Assembly: GCF_900112265.1 (NCBI RefSeq)
Contig: NZ_FOLO01000037.1
Location: 1-55,766, forward strand
Source: Pseudoalteromonas denitrificans DSM 6059
GTDB taxonomy: Bacteria > Pseudomonadota > Gammaproteobacteria > Enterobacterales > Alteromonadaceae
DNA: 55,766 bases
Reading direction: 5' to 3'
How positions within the stretch are numbered: the first letter of the stretch is position 1; each line of letters starts with the position of its first letter. Shown piece after piece: positions 50,901 to 55,766 of the stretch. The position numbers were made by a program, and so were the translations under genes. A model generated the notes under the pieces. That model was given only the letters and a program-made list of their open reading frames with translations. It made no database searches and was not told where the DNA came from.

Positions 50901-51112
50901 TGAGTTGGTTTTTTTGAAGACGATATGTCAAAAGTTGATAAGTTTTTATTTTTAGCCACAACAACAGCTTTATTCGCTTTTCTTATTGAACTAAAGTGTC
51001 GATTTGATGCATTTCCTTGCGGCGCTGCAATAGCTATAAAAGGGACTAAGGCTTTAAATACATTTGTTACTGTATTTTTATTCGCTGTTACTTTTTTATT
51101 GTCATGACTCAT
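41951..51112 (-). CDS. Giant repetitive surface protein, cadherin-like/Ig-like, membrane-anchored
   Basis: 3053 residues. A signal-like hydrophobic stretch (FKALVPFIAIAAP, residues 19-36) is followed by cadherin/Ig-like domains (about 150-415), eight repeats of about 120 residues (about 418-1400), Ig-like and cadherin-like domains, and four 92-residue putative-Ig (He_PIG-like) repeats (about 1800-2160). Then come cadherin-like, HYR-like and Calx-beta-like domains, a thrombospondin-3-type calcium motif (DTDGDLIPD...DSDNDGIPDYLD), a region resembling choice-of-anchor U, and two more cadherin-like domains. The C-terminus is SGTMSNLLILISLLMLRRKK: small residues, a helix, then basic residues, like a GlyGly-CTERM sorting signal. 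The protein is rich in Asp, Thr and Asn and probably binds calcium. The likely role is an adhesin or surface filament. The upstream neighbours are a TIGR03032-like gene and a secreted protease. Confidence 0.9.
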   Translation of the reverse strand: MSHDNKKVTANKNTVTNVFKALVPFIAIAAPQGNASNRHFSSIRKANKAVVVAKNKNLSTFDISSSKKPTQTIISSDNNPATIKRSVFSAFSNKHSAKKNSNISINDKYSDELLKIISDSTLLTKSINKATLSGDIGQKFFLSCSMPSYATQAICEGNGGTWTNPNNAPVNTLPSAPTVNEDDTNVAVADNINISDSNGDSQTITLTFTGGTGSITTGLSFGAGDGTDDTSMSFSGSIASINTALDTLTFTPTANLAGTSAGAIRMQLNDGKGGADDDTLQFDIVAVNDDPTQTGTFPTDITVAGNVSSNLDFSGLSLADIDSASNNLVMTFTASAGILAASDSGGVIISGSGTSTLTLTGSITNIDTYINTTSNIQYTSAADANGNNAATVTVKINDGGNVGTGGGADIALGSVNVDIPAPQITSATYSEDTKSLVVTGINFITKSGVSNDVDVTKLTLTGEGNSSFTLTNQSANVEITSATSFTVIVGGTDVSSVEALLNSNGTTADDSTTYNLNAADDFISAYTDADTADITNAITVNGWPQPSITSTTYDTNTGILVVTGIDFSANGAANDVTAAHFTFTGEGGVTYTLTNTADVERDSATQFTFTLSATDKAAVNAIVNKEGSTSTGGTTYNIAASDNFISAVTLGNTADNSNAITVSNVAIPTIVSTTYDGSAGIFVVTGTNIPNISGATNDIDASKFTFTGEDANTYTLVGTSDVERTSPTSFSLTLDATDKAQVQKLINKAGASTTGGVTYNLAGAEDWALGADAAVNVVDSSNNGVIVSNVPVPAVTSATYNEDTKALVITGVNFAALGGANNDIDVRKFTFTGQAGSTFTLTGQSANVDITSVTSFTVTIGGTDVANVEALLNVNGSKANDNTTYNLSVADDFNAANTDGNTADTINALMVSGWPQPSVSSTTYDANTGVLVVTGIDFSANGSGFDVDASTITFTGEDGVTYTLTDTSDVNIDSSSQFTITLSATDKAAINALLNNNGTSLTGGANYNISFADNFMSGVTIGDTSDASGNGIIVSNVAAPIISSTAYNATTGVLVITGANISNVTGSANDIDASKFTFTGEGATTYTLVGTPDVERTSDISFSLTLDATDKAAVQKLINKNGTSSTSGTTYNIAAAEDWAKGAGASVNVVDATNAMNVSNIVSPSITSATYNSNTGALSVTGINLLQKSGAINDIDLSTLTLTGEAGGTYTLTTATDVDLTNATSFSATLSGSDKTQVDLLLHINGAQSDDSTSYNLAAADDWNTGADPAVNIVDTTNTVTVNGWPVPNITSSTYDEKSGVLVVTGENFSVNGGGFDIDASKLTFTGQANATYTLTDTSDVNITNATSFSLTLSTADITNIKAILNKNGTSSVDAINYNLSVADNFLTAITQGNTSDSTASITVNKVAPKVTTPNSALQINAANQIISGTYSTNGISIGLYLDANNDGISDGGAALATDNVAGGNWSMSASLVDDTVFNYVVIADFSNANESAHINVPTITEDSTAPTGYSATIQSNITASNASALAFTFAGAEVGTTYNYTITSSAGGGTITGTGTISTATDKISNIDVSSLNDGTLTLSVTLTDLASNAGNAVSDTTIKNIIPPNVAPVITQGSSVTVNMSEDNSPTAFSLSLSASDGNGDALTWSVSNAASNGVANVSGSGTSSNVSYVPKSDFSGTDSFVIQVNDANGGTDSIIVNVTVIAVNDLPTGAVLILGEAKEKSTLTASNTLVDKEGLGTISYTWKRGNISVSTANSYILTSDDIGSLMTVIASYTDGKGSVETVTSSSFGPIVNVNDAPVINGSAITKVNQDSAYSFTPTASDVDKDKLTFSIANKPSWASFDASTGSLTGTPDNTHIGATTNIVISVSDGIETISLSAFNIEVVNVNDAPVISGSAITKVNQDTAYSFTPTASDVDKDKLTFSIANKPSWASFDTSTGSLTGTPDITHVGTTSNIVISVSDGIETTSLSAFNIEVIKINQAPVITGVPITKVNQDVSYRFTPAASDLDKDKLTFSIANKPSWANFNTLTGALTGTPNENHIGLTNNIVIAVSDSIETTSLSAFSIEVVNINDAPVISGSPITKVNQDASYRFIPTASDVDGDNLTFSISNKPSWASFNVATGELTGTPNSDNLGSTNNIVITVSDGEKSTSLAAFSIEVINKNEAPITQTGVIELNEDESKSVNFIASDINQDELTFIIVTQPSFGAVSQLNNIWTYTPEANFTGDDNFTFKVNDGELDSNISTVSIHVLPINDKPLAQDDVYTLAVNNEGRYELDVMSNDADIDGDELSIIGASASVGTVLVENNKLIYQAIEGNISDINFEYIIQDVSQETSTANVSLTIEQNDDAALPNIIVPQDIEINAQGLFTKVDLGVATATNKNGDPIAVSLIDNNTVFEPGEHIVYWQASDSENNTSVKSQKVTVKPIISIEKDAQTAEGTNQRVSVYLNGQSPQYPVTISYSISGTSDLNDHDLIGGEITIEQGLEGVIAFNVFEDGLSEGNETLVINLNTNQNLGNNAAHILTIVEENVAPVIEVQVSQMNEVRSLVINNEEVVNIKASVTDANPNDNHTITWTSGHEGIVNTSSIDSEFIFNAQGLAPAVYQITVTAMDDANIPLETRETVYIEVIQQLAQLGSEDTDGDLIPDNQEGYSDSDNDGIPDYLDAISECNVMQEQLHSSDQYLVEGEPGVCLRKGSTVASNETGGVQLLESELPSDETSKNIGGLFDFIATGLPQQGQNYTIVFPQVLPIPQGAIYRKFKNGVWVNFVEDENNIISSAAGEAGYCPPPGQSGWTTGLTEGHWCVQLVIEDGGANDDDGIKNGTIVDPGGVAVILDNNNLPTANPDSITMSWNENIIIDVLVNDTDTDNDELKISSATADFGTVTVENNKLVYQSLNDFFGLATIQYSISDNNGGTAHSTVEVNVVSNMAPVANDDVASTKDTMPINIAVLENDTDIDGDFLTITEALAEFGNVVINTDQTLTYTPKLGFAGLDTISYKMTDGKNETVSAKVTVTVELNEPTSVKRKNSSGTMSNLLILISLLMLRRKKVRMK
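44631..45734 (-). repeat. Four tandem 276-nt coding repeats (92 residues each)
   Basis: The phrase beginning ACTTCAAT (forward strand) recurs at 44631, 44907, 45183 and 45459, exactly 276 nt apart. Each unit encodes a He_PIG-like domain with ITKVNQD near its start and KPSWA, LTGTP in the middle. The central copies are close to identical at DNA level, so they are probably young or homogenised by recombination. The copy number may vary between strains. Confidence 0.9.
46900..49858 (-). repeat. Eight Ig-like repeats in a three-repeat supra-unit of exactly 1113 nt
   Basis: Eight protein repeats of about 120 residues each begin P-x-(I/V)-x-S-(A/T)-T-Y and contain VTG and FTGE or LTGE. They fall in a higher-order pattern A-B-C, A-B-C, A-B. 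The A starts, marked by GAAGT on the forward strand, lie at 49836, 48723 and 47610, both steps 1113 nt (371 codons). B units are preceded by GWP, and C units end with EDWA-G and NVVD. This indicates duplication of a three-domain block, not of single domains, with the last C lost or replaced. Confidence 0.85.
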
Positions 51113-51184
51113 AAATTATTACTCTAAAACTCATTTAAACTTCAAAAAATTATTATTGAAAACTTATTTATACACTTTTAATCA

Positions 51185-52480
51185 TTACTCATTTTGAATA
51201 GGTTGTAACTCACTATGGCTGAAGTGGTTTCTCATTCTTGGGTGGTTTGGGTCTATTAATTCTGGAAAATGACTATCCGTTATAACCGCAATATCATAAA
51301 CCTGATCAACATTGCCAGTGAATTTAATAAAACCTATTATTTGCTTTTCATTGTCAGTTTCGTCAAGGTTTATTAACCAAACGCCTGAAAAAGTTTCATC
51401 ATAAAGCTCTTTCAAAGGAGCTGGTTTAGTGACATCACTGGCCCTCACTTTAGATAAACCAACCATCATGATAGGACCAAAAAAGTCGATACCCCGAGTA
51501 AACCCCTGAAGCTGTGTAATTGTTTCTGTTTGTTTTGTTATAGGGTCATAACAACACACTAACCCATGGCCTGAATTACAAAAATACACTTTATTATTAT
51601 ACCAACGAGGCGAATGAGGCATTGCCAGCCCATCAAGTAAAATAGTATTTGTTTCAACATCCATTAAAGTACCATCAAACTTATTACCCTTGCGCCACAT
51701 GGCAGGAGAGTCATATTTTGAAAAAGTAGTTACATATGCCGGCTTGCCATTTTTTAAAGCCATTCCATTTAAATGACATCGGTCTTCAGGCTTTAGTTCA
51801 GAAATAAAATAAGGTTGCCATCGTGGTACAAAACTATAATCAGGGTCTAATGTACAAAGACAAGAAAAGCTAGAATTTACAGCCCACAAGCCTTCTTCTC
51901 CCCATTGAATATCATGAATATTTATCATGCCTGTATAATGCGTAGCGCGTGTAATAAAACATGCGTCGGTTCGATAATCAACTGGGATCATTTTATTTGC
52001 TTGTTCTTGCTTAAATTCAAGCATATTGATATCAAGTTGCGCTTTTTGAGTTTCTGATAAATTAATACCCGCAAGTACTTGTTCTATTTTTATTTCTTCT
52101 TCTGAAATATCGCTTTTTGTGAGCTGTTTTTTTCCATGCTGTTTTATTCGTGGCGCTGTGATGTCATCTTCAATAGGTGTTAATGGCTGCTTTATTTGCA
52201 CTAACATGTCATCTTCACGTTGAAAGTTAATTACTTGAGTGTAAGTCCCTAAGGTAATCCCTCCCTCATACGCAGTTAAACCCATAGGTCGAAGAAAGCT
52301 TTTATAATTGACATCAAGTTCATTTCCATCCGAGCGCACTAGCATCAAACGACCCGCTTGATAAGATGTAAAAGCAATTGAAATGTTCAGTTGTTTGAAT
52401 AGACTCGGTATGTTACTGGTATATTCACAGTTAAAGTCCATTTCAGTAACGTCTTCGCCCGCAAGTTGCTTTATATTCAT
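51185..52480 (-). CDS. TIGR03032/DUF4915-like protein
   Basis: 431 residues, no signal peptide. Segments such as FTSYQAGRLMLV, RPMGLTAYEGG, INIHDIQWGEEGLWAVNSSFSCL, HLNGMALKNGKPAYVT, LAMPHSPRWYNNKVYFCNSG and FTRGIDFFG are as I remember the TIGR03032 family, whose role is unknown and whose fold is probably a beta-propeller. A charged insert of about 70 residues near 95-165 interrupts the N-terminal part. The ATG overlaps the protease stop as TAATG, so the two are translationally coupled. The giant surface-protein gene begins 72 nt downstream on the same strand. A role in making, modifying or displaying the giant protein is plausible from context only. Confidence 0.8.
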   Translation of the reverse strand: MNIKQLAGEDVTEMDFNCEYTSNIPSLFKQLNISIAFTSYQAGRLMLVRSDGNELDVNYKSFLRPMGLTAYEGGITLGTYTQVINFQREDDMLVQIKQPLTPIEDDITAPRIKQHGKKQLTKSDISEEEIKIEQVLAGINLSETQKAQLDINMLEFKQEQANKMIPVDYRTDACFITRATHYTGMINIHDIQWGEEGLWAVNSSFSCLCTLDPDYSFVPRWQPYFISELKPEDRCHLNGMALKNGKPAYVTTFSKYDSPAMWRKGNKFDGTLMDVETNTILLDGLAMPHSPRWYNNKVYFCNSGHGLVCCYDPITKQTETITQLQGFTRGIDFFGPIMMVGLSKVRASDVTKPAPLKELYDETFSGVWLINLDETDNEKQIIGFIKFTGNVDQVYDIAVITDSHFPELIDPNHPRMRNHFSHSELQPIQNE

Positions 52481-53667
52481 TAATGAGCCCCGAGTGTATT
52501 GGATATTTGTTTAAGTGTTAAATCTGCATTTTCAGACAGCATTAATGCAATATAGCCACTGGTGATTGCAGCAGCGCGAGAAGTCGCTCCAAACAAGGTA
52601 TTAGGTTTTAATTTGATGACATTAACTGCCCATCCGGGTGCATATAAATCAACACTTCCACCATAATTGCTTAATGGTAACTTTTGATTGTTTTTATTTA
52701 TCGCACCAACAATTATGGCTTTCTTTAGTGATGACTCTAAGCGATTAGGTTCAATTTTTTGACCACTATTACCCGCCGAAAAAACAACTGGAATTCCCTT
52801 AGCATCACGTCCATTTATTGCCAAATAATTTACGATATCTTTTATAGGCTCTAACAATATTCTAGAATTCCAACTGGCATTAATTATGTCGGCTCCTGCC
52901 GCTTGCGCCATATAAAAGCTGAGTAAGGTTGTTGATGTCCAAGTATCAAGTTGACGAATTGAAATAAGTTGTGCTCTTGGTGCTATACCCATATTTTTCT
53001 GTAAAGTTGAAAAAATAGTACTCGCAACCTGAGTACCATGATGACCAAACTGTAAGTTTTCGTCTTTATTGTTCGCATTAAAATCATAATTAAATATCTG
53101 TTCCACTCTTTGTAGTTCAGGTATTGAGGTATCAATGCCATCATCAATAATGGCAACCTTTACATTTTCACCTTGGTTATTTTCCTTCATTTTTTTTATA
53201 TCGTTTAAGGTGATGAAATGGGTTAAGTTTTCTGGTTTAAACTTACTCACATTCTCTTTTATTAATGACTTAGGAGAAGTTAAATTTAGCTGTAATAAAT
53301 CTGGTTGAACCAAGCTTATTTGAGGATGGACCTGTAATAAAGTAAGCGCCGAAAGTGCACTATCAGTTGTTTCAAATTCTAATAAATAATAAGCTTGTGT
53401 ACTTAGTTTAAATAAGGTAATTTGACGACTTAATTGTGGCGCTAAGTGCGTTATTTCCTCTGAAGTTAAGAAATGTTTACTCTTAATAATTAAACGATTT
53501 GAAATGCGTATGTTTAGGTTTTTAGCGTCTACTTGATAAGTAGAATGAGCAATTTTATTGAGCTTTATTTGTTCATTTAAATTTAAAAAAGTGAATGATT
53601 CAGCAAAACAATTAGTTGAAGCAATAAAACAAATAAAAAATATAGCTCCCACTAACTTAGTAGACAT
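52480..53667 (-). CDS. Secreted subtilisin-like serine protease (S8)
   Basis: 395 residues. A signal peptide covers about residues 1-22 (VGAIFFICFIASTNCFA), followed by a propeptide-like region and the S8 domain. The catalytic triad is D175 (VAIIDDGID), H210 (GHHGTQVAS) and S363 (FGATSRAAA), with N300 in SAGNSGQ as the oxyanion residue. The serine motif lacks the proline of the usual GTSxAxP form. The protein is short, ending soon after the catalytic domain. It should act in the periplasm or outside. Because it is coupled to the TIGR03032-like gene and lies upstream of the giant surface protein, it may mature or release that protein; this is inference. Confidence 0.9.
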   Translation of the reverse strand: MSTKLVGAIFFICFIASTNCFAESFTFLNLNEQIKLNKIAHSTYQVDAKNLNIRISNRLIIKSKHFLTSEEITHLAPQLSRQITLFKLSTQAYYLLEFETTDSALSALTLLQVHPQISLVQPDLLQLNLTSPKSLIKENVSKFKPENLTHFITLNDIKKMKENNQGENVKVAIIDDGIDTSIPELQRVEQIFNYDFNANNKDENLQFGHHGTQVASTIFSTLQKNMGIAPRAQLISIRQLDTWTSTTLLSFYMAQAAGADIINASWNSRILLEPIKDIVNYLAINGRDAKGIPVVFSAGNSGQKIEPNRLESSLKKAIIVGAINKNNQKLPLSNYGGSVDLYAPGWAVNVIKLKPNTLFGATSRAAAITSGYIALMLSENADLTLKQISNTLGAH

Positions 53668-53808
53668 AACATACCCCGAAGAAATTACGTATTATTGCTG
53701 CGAAATTATCAAAAGGGACATGTTAAACTTTTTTACTACTTTGTAAAGAAATGTACCTTATTCACATATTTATTCTTAGTCTAAGTACAAGTCAATATTG
53801 ATAGAGGT
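53668..53808. promoter_or_regulatory. Likely promoter region of the protease/surface-protein group
   Basis: This 141-nt AT-rich gap precedes the protease start, after the stop of the alkyltransferase gene. All neighbours point left. I see no clear terminator and could not fix promoter boxes. Confidence 0.3.
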
Positions 53809-54330
53809 TTAAAATAAGCTTTGCTCTAAATTTAACAGTTTTAATTTAAGATTTGTCCCGCCACCGTAACCAACGAGTTCATCATTACTTCCTAGAATAC
53901 GATGACATGGAATAATAAGAGCGATGCAATTGGCGCCATTAGCAGAAGCAACCATTTTTTCTGTTATATTAAGGTTTGCTTCTCTATTTATACTATTTGA
54001 TAAATCTTGATAAGTCGTTGTTTGTCCATATTGTAGTTGCATTAATAAACGCCAAACATTTTTTTCTAGTTCAGATCCTTGCATTAATATAGGTAAATCA
54101 AACTGTTTACGTTCCCCCATTATATATTCATTTATTTGATTACGTGTTTCTTTTAATAGTGGCGTATCTTGCTCAATAAAATCAGCTTTTAAATGAACTT
54201 TAAGTTTTTGATCTAATATATGGCGCATTTTTCGATATCTAAAATCAAGTAAACATAACTGGTTATTAAAAGATCCTAAAATAAACTCGGCATACTGAGT
54301 CTTATAAAATTGGATATTAATTTGAGGCAT
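53809..54330 (-). CDS. ogt: Methylated-DNA--protein-cysteine methyltransferase
   Basis: 173 residues. It repairs O6-alkylguanine and O4-alkylthymine by moving the alkyl group to its own cysteine. The acceptor motif is IPCHRIL near residue 143, followed by LVGYGGG. VWRLLMQLQYGQTTTYQDL near residue 86 is the helix-turn-helix region of the family. The length fits Ogt-type single-domain enzymes; there is no Ada regulatory domain. I see no link to its neighbours. The gene symbol is by family and not proven. Confidence 0.93.
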   Translation of the reverse strand: MPQINIQFYKTQYAEFILGSFNNQLCLLDFRYRKMRHILDQKLKVHLKADFIEQDTPLLKETRNQINEYIMGERKQFDLPILMQGSELEKNVWRLLMQLQYGQTTTYQDLSNSINREANLNITEKMVASANGANCIALIIPCHRILGSNDELVGYGGGTNLKLKLLNLEQSLF

Positions 54331-54367
54331 GGGTATTTCTACTTAGTATTTATTAAAAAAACATTCG

Positions 54368-54865
54368 CTATAAATTTTCCGATACTTTCTTTTCTCTTTG
54401 ATCGACTAATTGCTGAATATTTTTAGCATCCGTCATCAATTTTAAAGCTTTATTTGGTGAAATTGTCATAGGACTAGGTAACTCTGTTTTTTTCTCTTCA
54501 ACTTGCTTTTCAGTCACTTGAGCTTTAACTGGCTTTATAGCTGGTAGAACTGTGATATCTTTAGGGTCTAACCATACTTGCTCGCTTTTAGTTGCAGCAG
54601 AAGCTTTATCAGAGAAATGCCATACGCCCTTATCATCTTGCCAACGGTATATTTCAACTTTCTCTTGGCTATCAGTGTTGAACGTCGTTTTAATATTTTT
54701 AATAAAATTTTGTTTTACTTTATCAACTTCATTACCTACTGAAACTAAGTCAGGTTTTACTGTATCTATCGTTAACCAAGTTTGGCCATCAGGGCGCTTT
54801 AAAACAAAAAGTGCAACGATGCTCAAAACTAATACTAAAACCAATAAATAAACACATTTTTTCAT
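54368..54865 (-). CDS. DUF4124 domain protein, membrane-anchored
   Basis: 165 residues. A membrane helix near residues 3-23 (signal anchor) is followed by a periplasmic region holding IYRWQDDKGVWHFSDKAS near residue 76, the hallmark of DUF4124. The remainder is rich in Lys, Glu and Val (KAQVTEKQVEEKK), probably flexible or helical. The molecular role of the family is unknown. It lies between the alkyltransferase and a small membrane-protein gene, all leftward, and may be co-transcribed with the latter, 35 nt upstream. Confidence 0.8.
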   Translation of the reverse strand: MKKCVYLLVLVLVLSIVALFVLKRPDGQTWLTIDTVKPDLVSVGNEVDKVKQNFIKNIKTTFNTDSQEKVEIYRWQDDKGVWHFSDKASAATKSEQVWLDPKDITVLPAIKPVKAQVTEKQVEEKKTELPSPMTISPNKALKLMTDAKNIQQLVDQREKKVSENL

Positions 54866-54900
54866 TTTAAATTCCCACTATTGAAATAAGTAATATAACC

Positions 54901-55353
54901 TTAACACTGAGTTTCTCGTTGTTTAAACTGGAAATAATTAACAGCATAAACAATTAACAAAGATAGAAATGCAAGCACTAAAACAACCAGTGAAGAAACA
55001 CTGTTTTTAAATGAAAAAAGCAATAATGTTACAGGATAAAGTGCCATCAAATATAATGGGTAATTCACCACTTTTTTAAGCTTTATATAAATAGGAATGC
55101 ACAGTAAAAAAACAAAGGTAATACTCCACATGTTGGTGGCAAAATAACTTAACCCTTGCGTACTAACAAAACTTAAATTGAGCGTACTGATAATCTGGTT
55201 AGCAAATACAGATGTTAAGGTTGTTAAAATATAAAATACAACTTGAATTGAAAAAATGTTGATTAACAAAACTTTTAATGAGCTTTGAATATCCCAAAAC
55301 TGAGTATCTTCTTCAATTTCTTCAATGGGTGCAATATGACTATATTTTTGCAC
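54901..55353 (-). CDS. Hypothetical membrane protein, four helices
   Basis: 150 residues. A soluble acidic N-terminus (IEEIEEDTQFWD) precedes four hydrophobic segments, near residues 27-50, 68-90, 96-113 and 118-140, and a short basic tail. I recognise no family. It is the first of the leftward genes next to the insertion sequence. Confidence 0.65.
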   Translation of the reverse strand: MQKYSHIAPIEEIEEDTQFWDIQSSLKVLLINIFSIQVVFYILTTLTSVFANQIISTLNLSFVSTQGLSYFATNMWSITFVFLLCIPIYIKLKKVVNYPLYLMALYPVTLLLFSFKNSVSSLVVLVLAFLSLLIVYAVNYFQFKQRETQC

Positions 55354-55454
55354 TATTTAATCCTTTAACTTTCGTTTTATTATTATAAAAATAAAGATTA
55401 ATTATGTTTTTCAACTAGGGGCTGTTGATCTTTGTTTGAATTTTGTGCGTAAGT

Positions 55455-55504
55455 GACAATCTCGTATAATTCACTTCGCCAAAACCAAACTAAACGAGAT
55501 TGTC
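55455..55504 (+). promoter_or_regulatory. 11-bp inverted repeat ending at the transposase start codon
   Basis: GACAATCTCGT at 55455-55465 is perfectly complementary to ACGAGATTGTC at 55494-55504, and the ATG begins at 55505. In a transcript reading in from outside, the hairpin would bury the ribosome site of the transposase. A transcript starting between the arms would escape it. This is a known way insertion sequences avoid activation by neighbouring promoters. Confidence 0.6.
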
Positions 55505-55766
55505 ATGCCCCGATTAATGCTCACTGATGAGCTGTGGTCGAAACTAAAAGCTATATTGCTTGAAGATAGAGTTTATAACAAGCTTGAACATCGACAAACA
55601 CTAGAAGGAATACTTTATCGCTTACGTGTTGGCTGTCCGTGGCGTGATTTACCTGAATGTTTTGGGTTGTGGAATACCATTTATCGTCGTTTTCTTCTTT
55701 GGTCAAGAAAAGGCATATTAATGAGACTGTTCAAAACTTTAGCAAAAAATAGTGATACAGAATGGG
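55505..55766 (+). CDS. IS5-family transposase, N-terminal part (partial)
   Basis: The frame is open from ATG 55505 to the window edge, 87 codons. The start reads MPRLMLTDELWSKLKAIL, then RQTLEGILYRLRVGCPWRDLP and WNTIYRRFLLWSRKG. This matches the DUF4096-type N-terminal domain of IS5-family (IS427-like) transposases. The catalytic DDE part lies outside. In this group the transposase is often split into two frames joined by frameshifting; I cannot tell from the visible part. Confidence 0.85.
   Translation, partial: MPRLMLTDELWSKLKAILLEDRVYNKLEHRQTLEGILYRLRVGCPWRDLPECFGLWNTIYRRFLLWSRKGILMRLFKTLAKNSDTEW

Larger units (their letters stand above)
55418..55766 (+). mobile_element. Left part of an IS5-family insertion sequence (cut by window edge)
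   Basis: The left end appears to begin at about 55418 with GGGGCTGTTGATCTTTG, probably the terminal inverted repeat. It directly follows CTA, so the site fits the YTAR (CTAG) target preferred by many IS5-family elements. The transposase frame starts at 55505. The right end and the target duplication lie beyond the window, so the boundary is provisional. Confidence 0.7.

Overview
The window is AT-rich and looks like the chromosome of a low-GC marine gammaproteobacterium (Alteromonadales-like, for example a Pseudoalteromonas or Colwellia relative). That placement rests on codon use, gene families and the giant cadherin-like surface protein; it is an inference, and no rRNA or marker gene is present to prove it.

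Region 1 (1-36912) is a non-ribosomal peptide (NRP) cluster. The leftward part reads, in order of transcription: aspartokinase, 2,4-diaminobutyrate (Dab) aminotransferase, a SyrP/AsnO-like iron oxygenase, a PvdE/SyrD-like cyclic-peptide exporter, a two-module NRPS, a three-module NRPS with two epimerase domains, an EctD-like iron hydroxylase, and a third NRPS that runs off the left edge after at least two modules. The rightward part is a ParB-fold protein, a type II thioesterase and a phosphopantetheinyl transferase. From hand-read adenylation codes the predicted chain is Ser-Ser-D-Asp-D-Dab-Thr-Ala-Val-(continues off window). The Dab is made locally by the first steps of the ectoine route, and the two oxygenases probably hydroxylate residues of the chain. 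TubC-type docking domains on the second and third NRPS, with matching C-terminal tails (EVFEL, EVWEI) on the first and second, support this order. No terminating thioesterase, fatty-acyl ligase or MbtH gene is visible.

Region 2 (37277-41801) is a leftward MacAB-type operon: HlyD-like adaptor, ATPase and two FtsX-fold permeases, mostly overlapping, followed by a small DUF2306-like membrane protein. It may export the peptide (compare PvdE plus PvdRT in pyoverdine) or be independent.

Region 3 (41951-53667) is a leftward group: a secreted subtilisin-like protease, a TIGR03032-like protein, and a 3053-residue surface protein with two exactly periodic repeat blocks (1113-nt and 276-nt periods) and a C-terminal membrane anchor.

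Region 4 (53809-55766) holds an O6-alkylguanine-DNA alkyltransferase, a DUF4124 protein, a small membrane protein, and the left end of an IS5-family element cut by the window edge.
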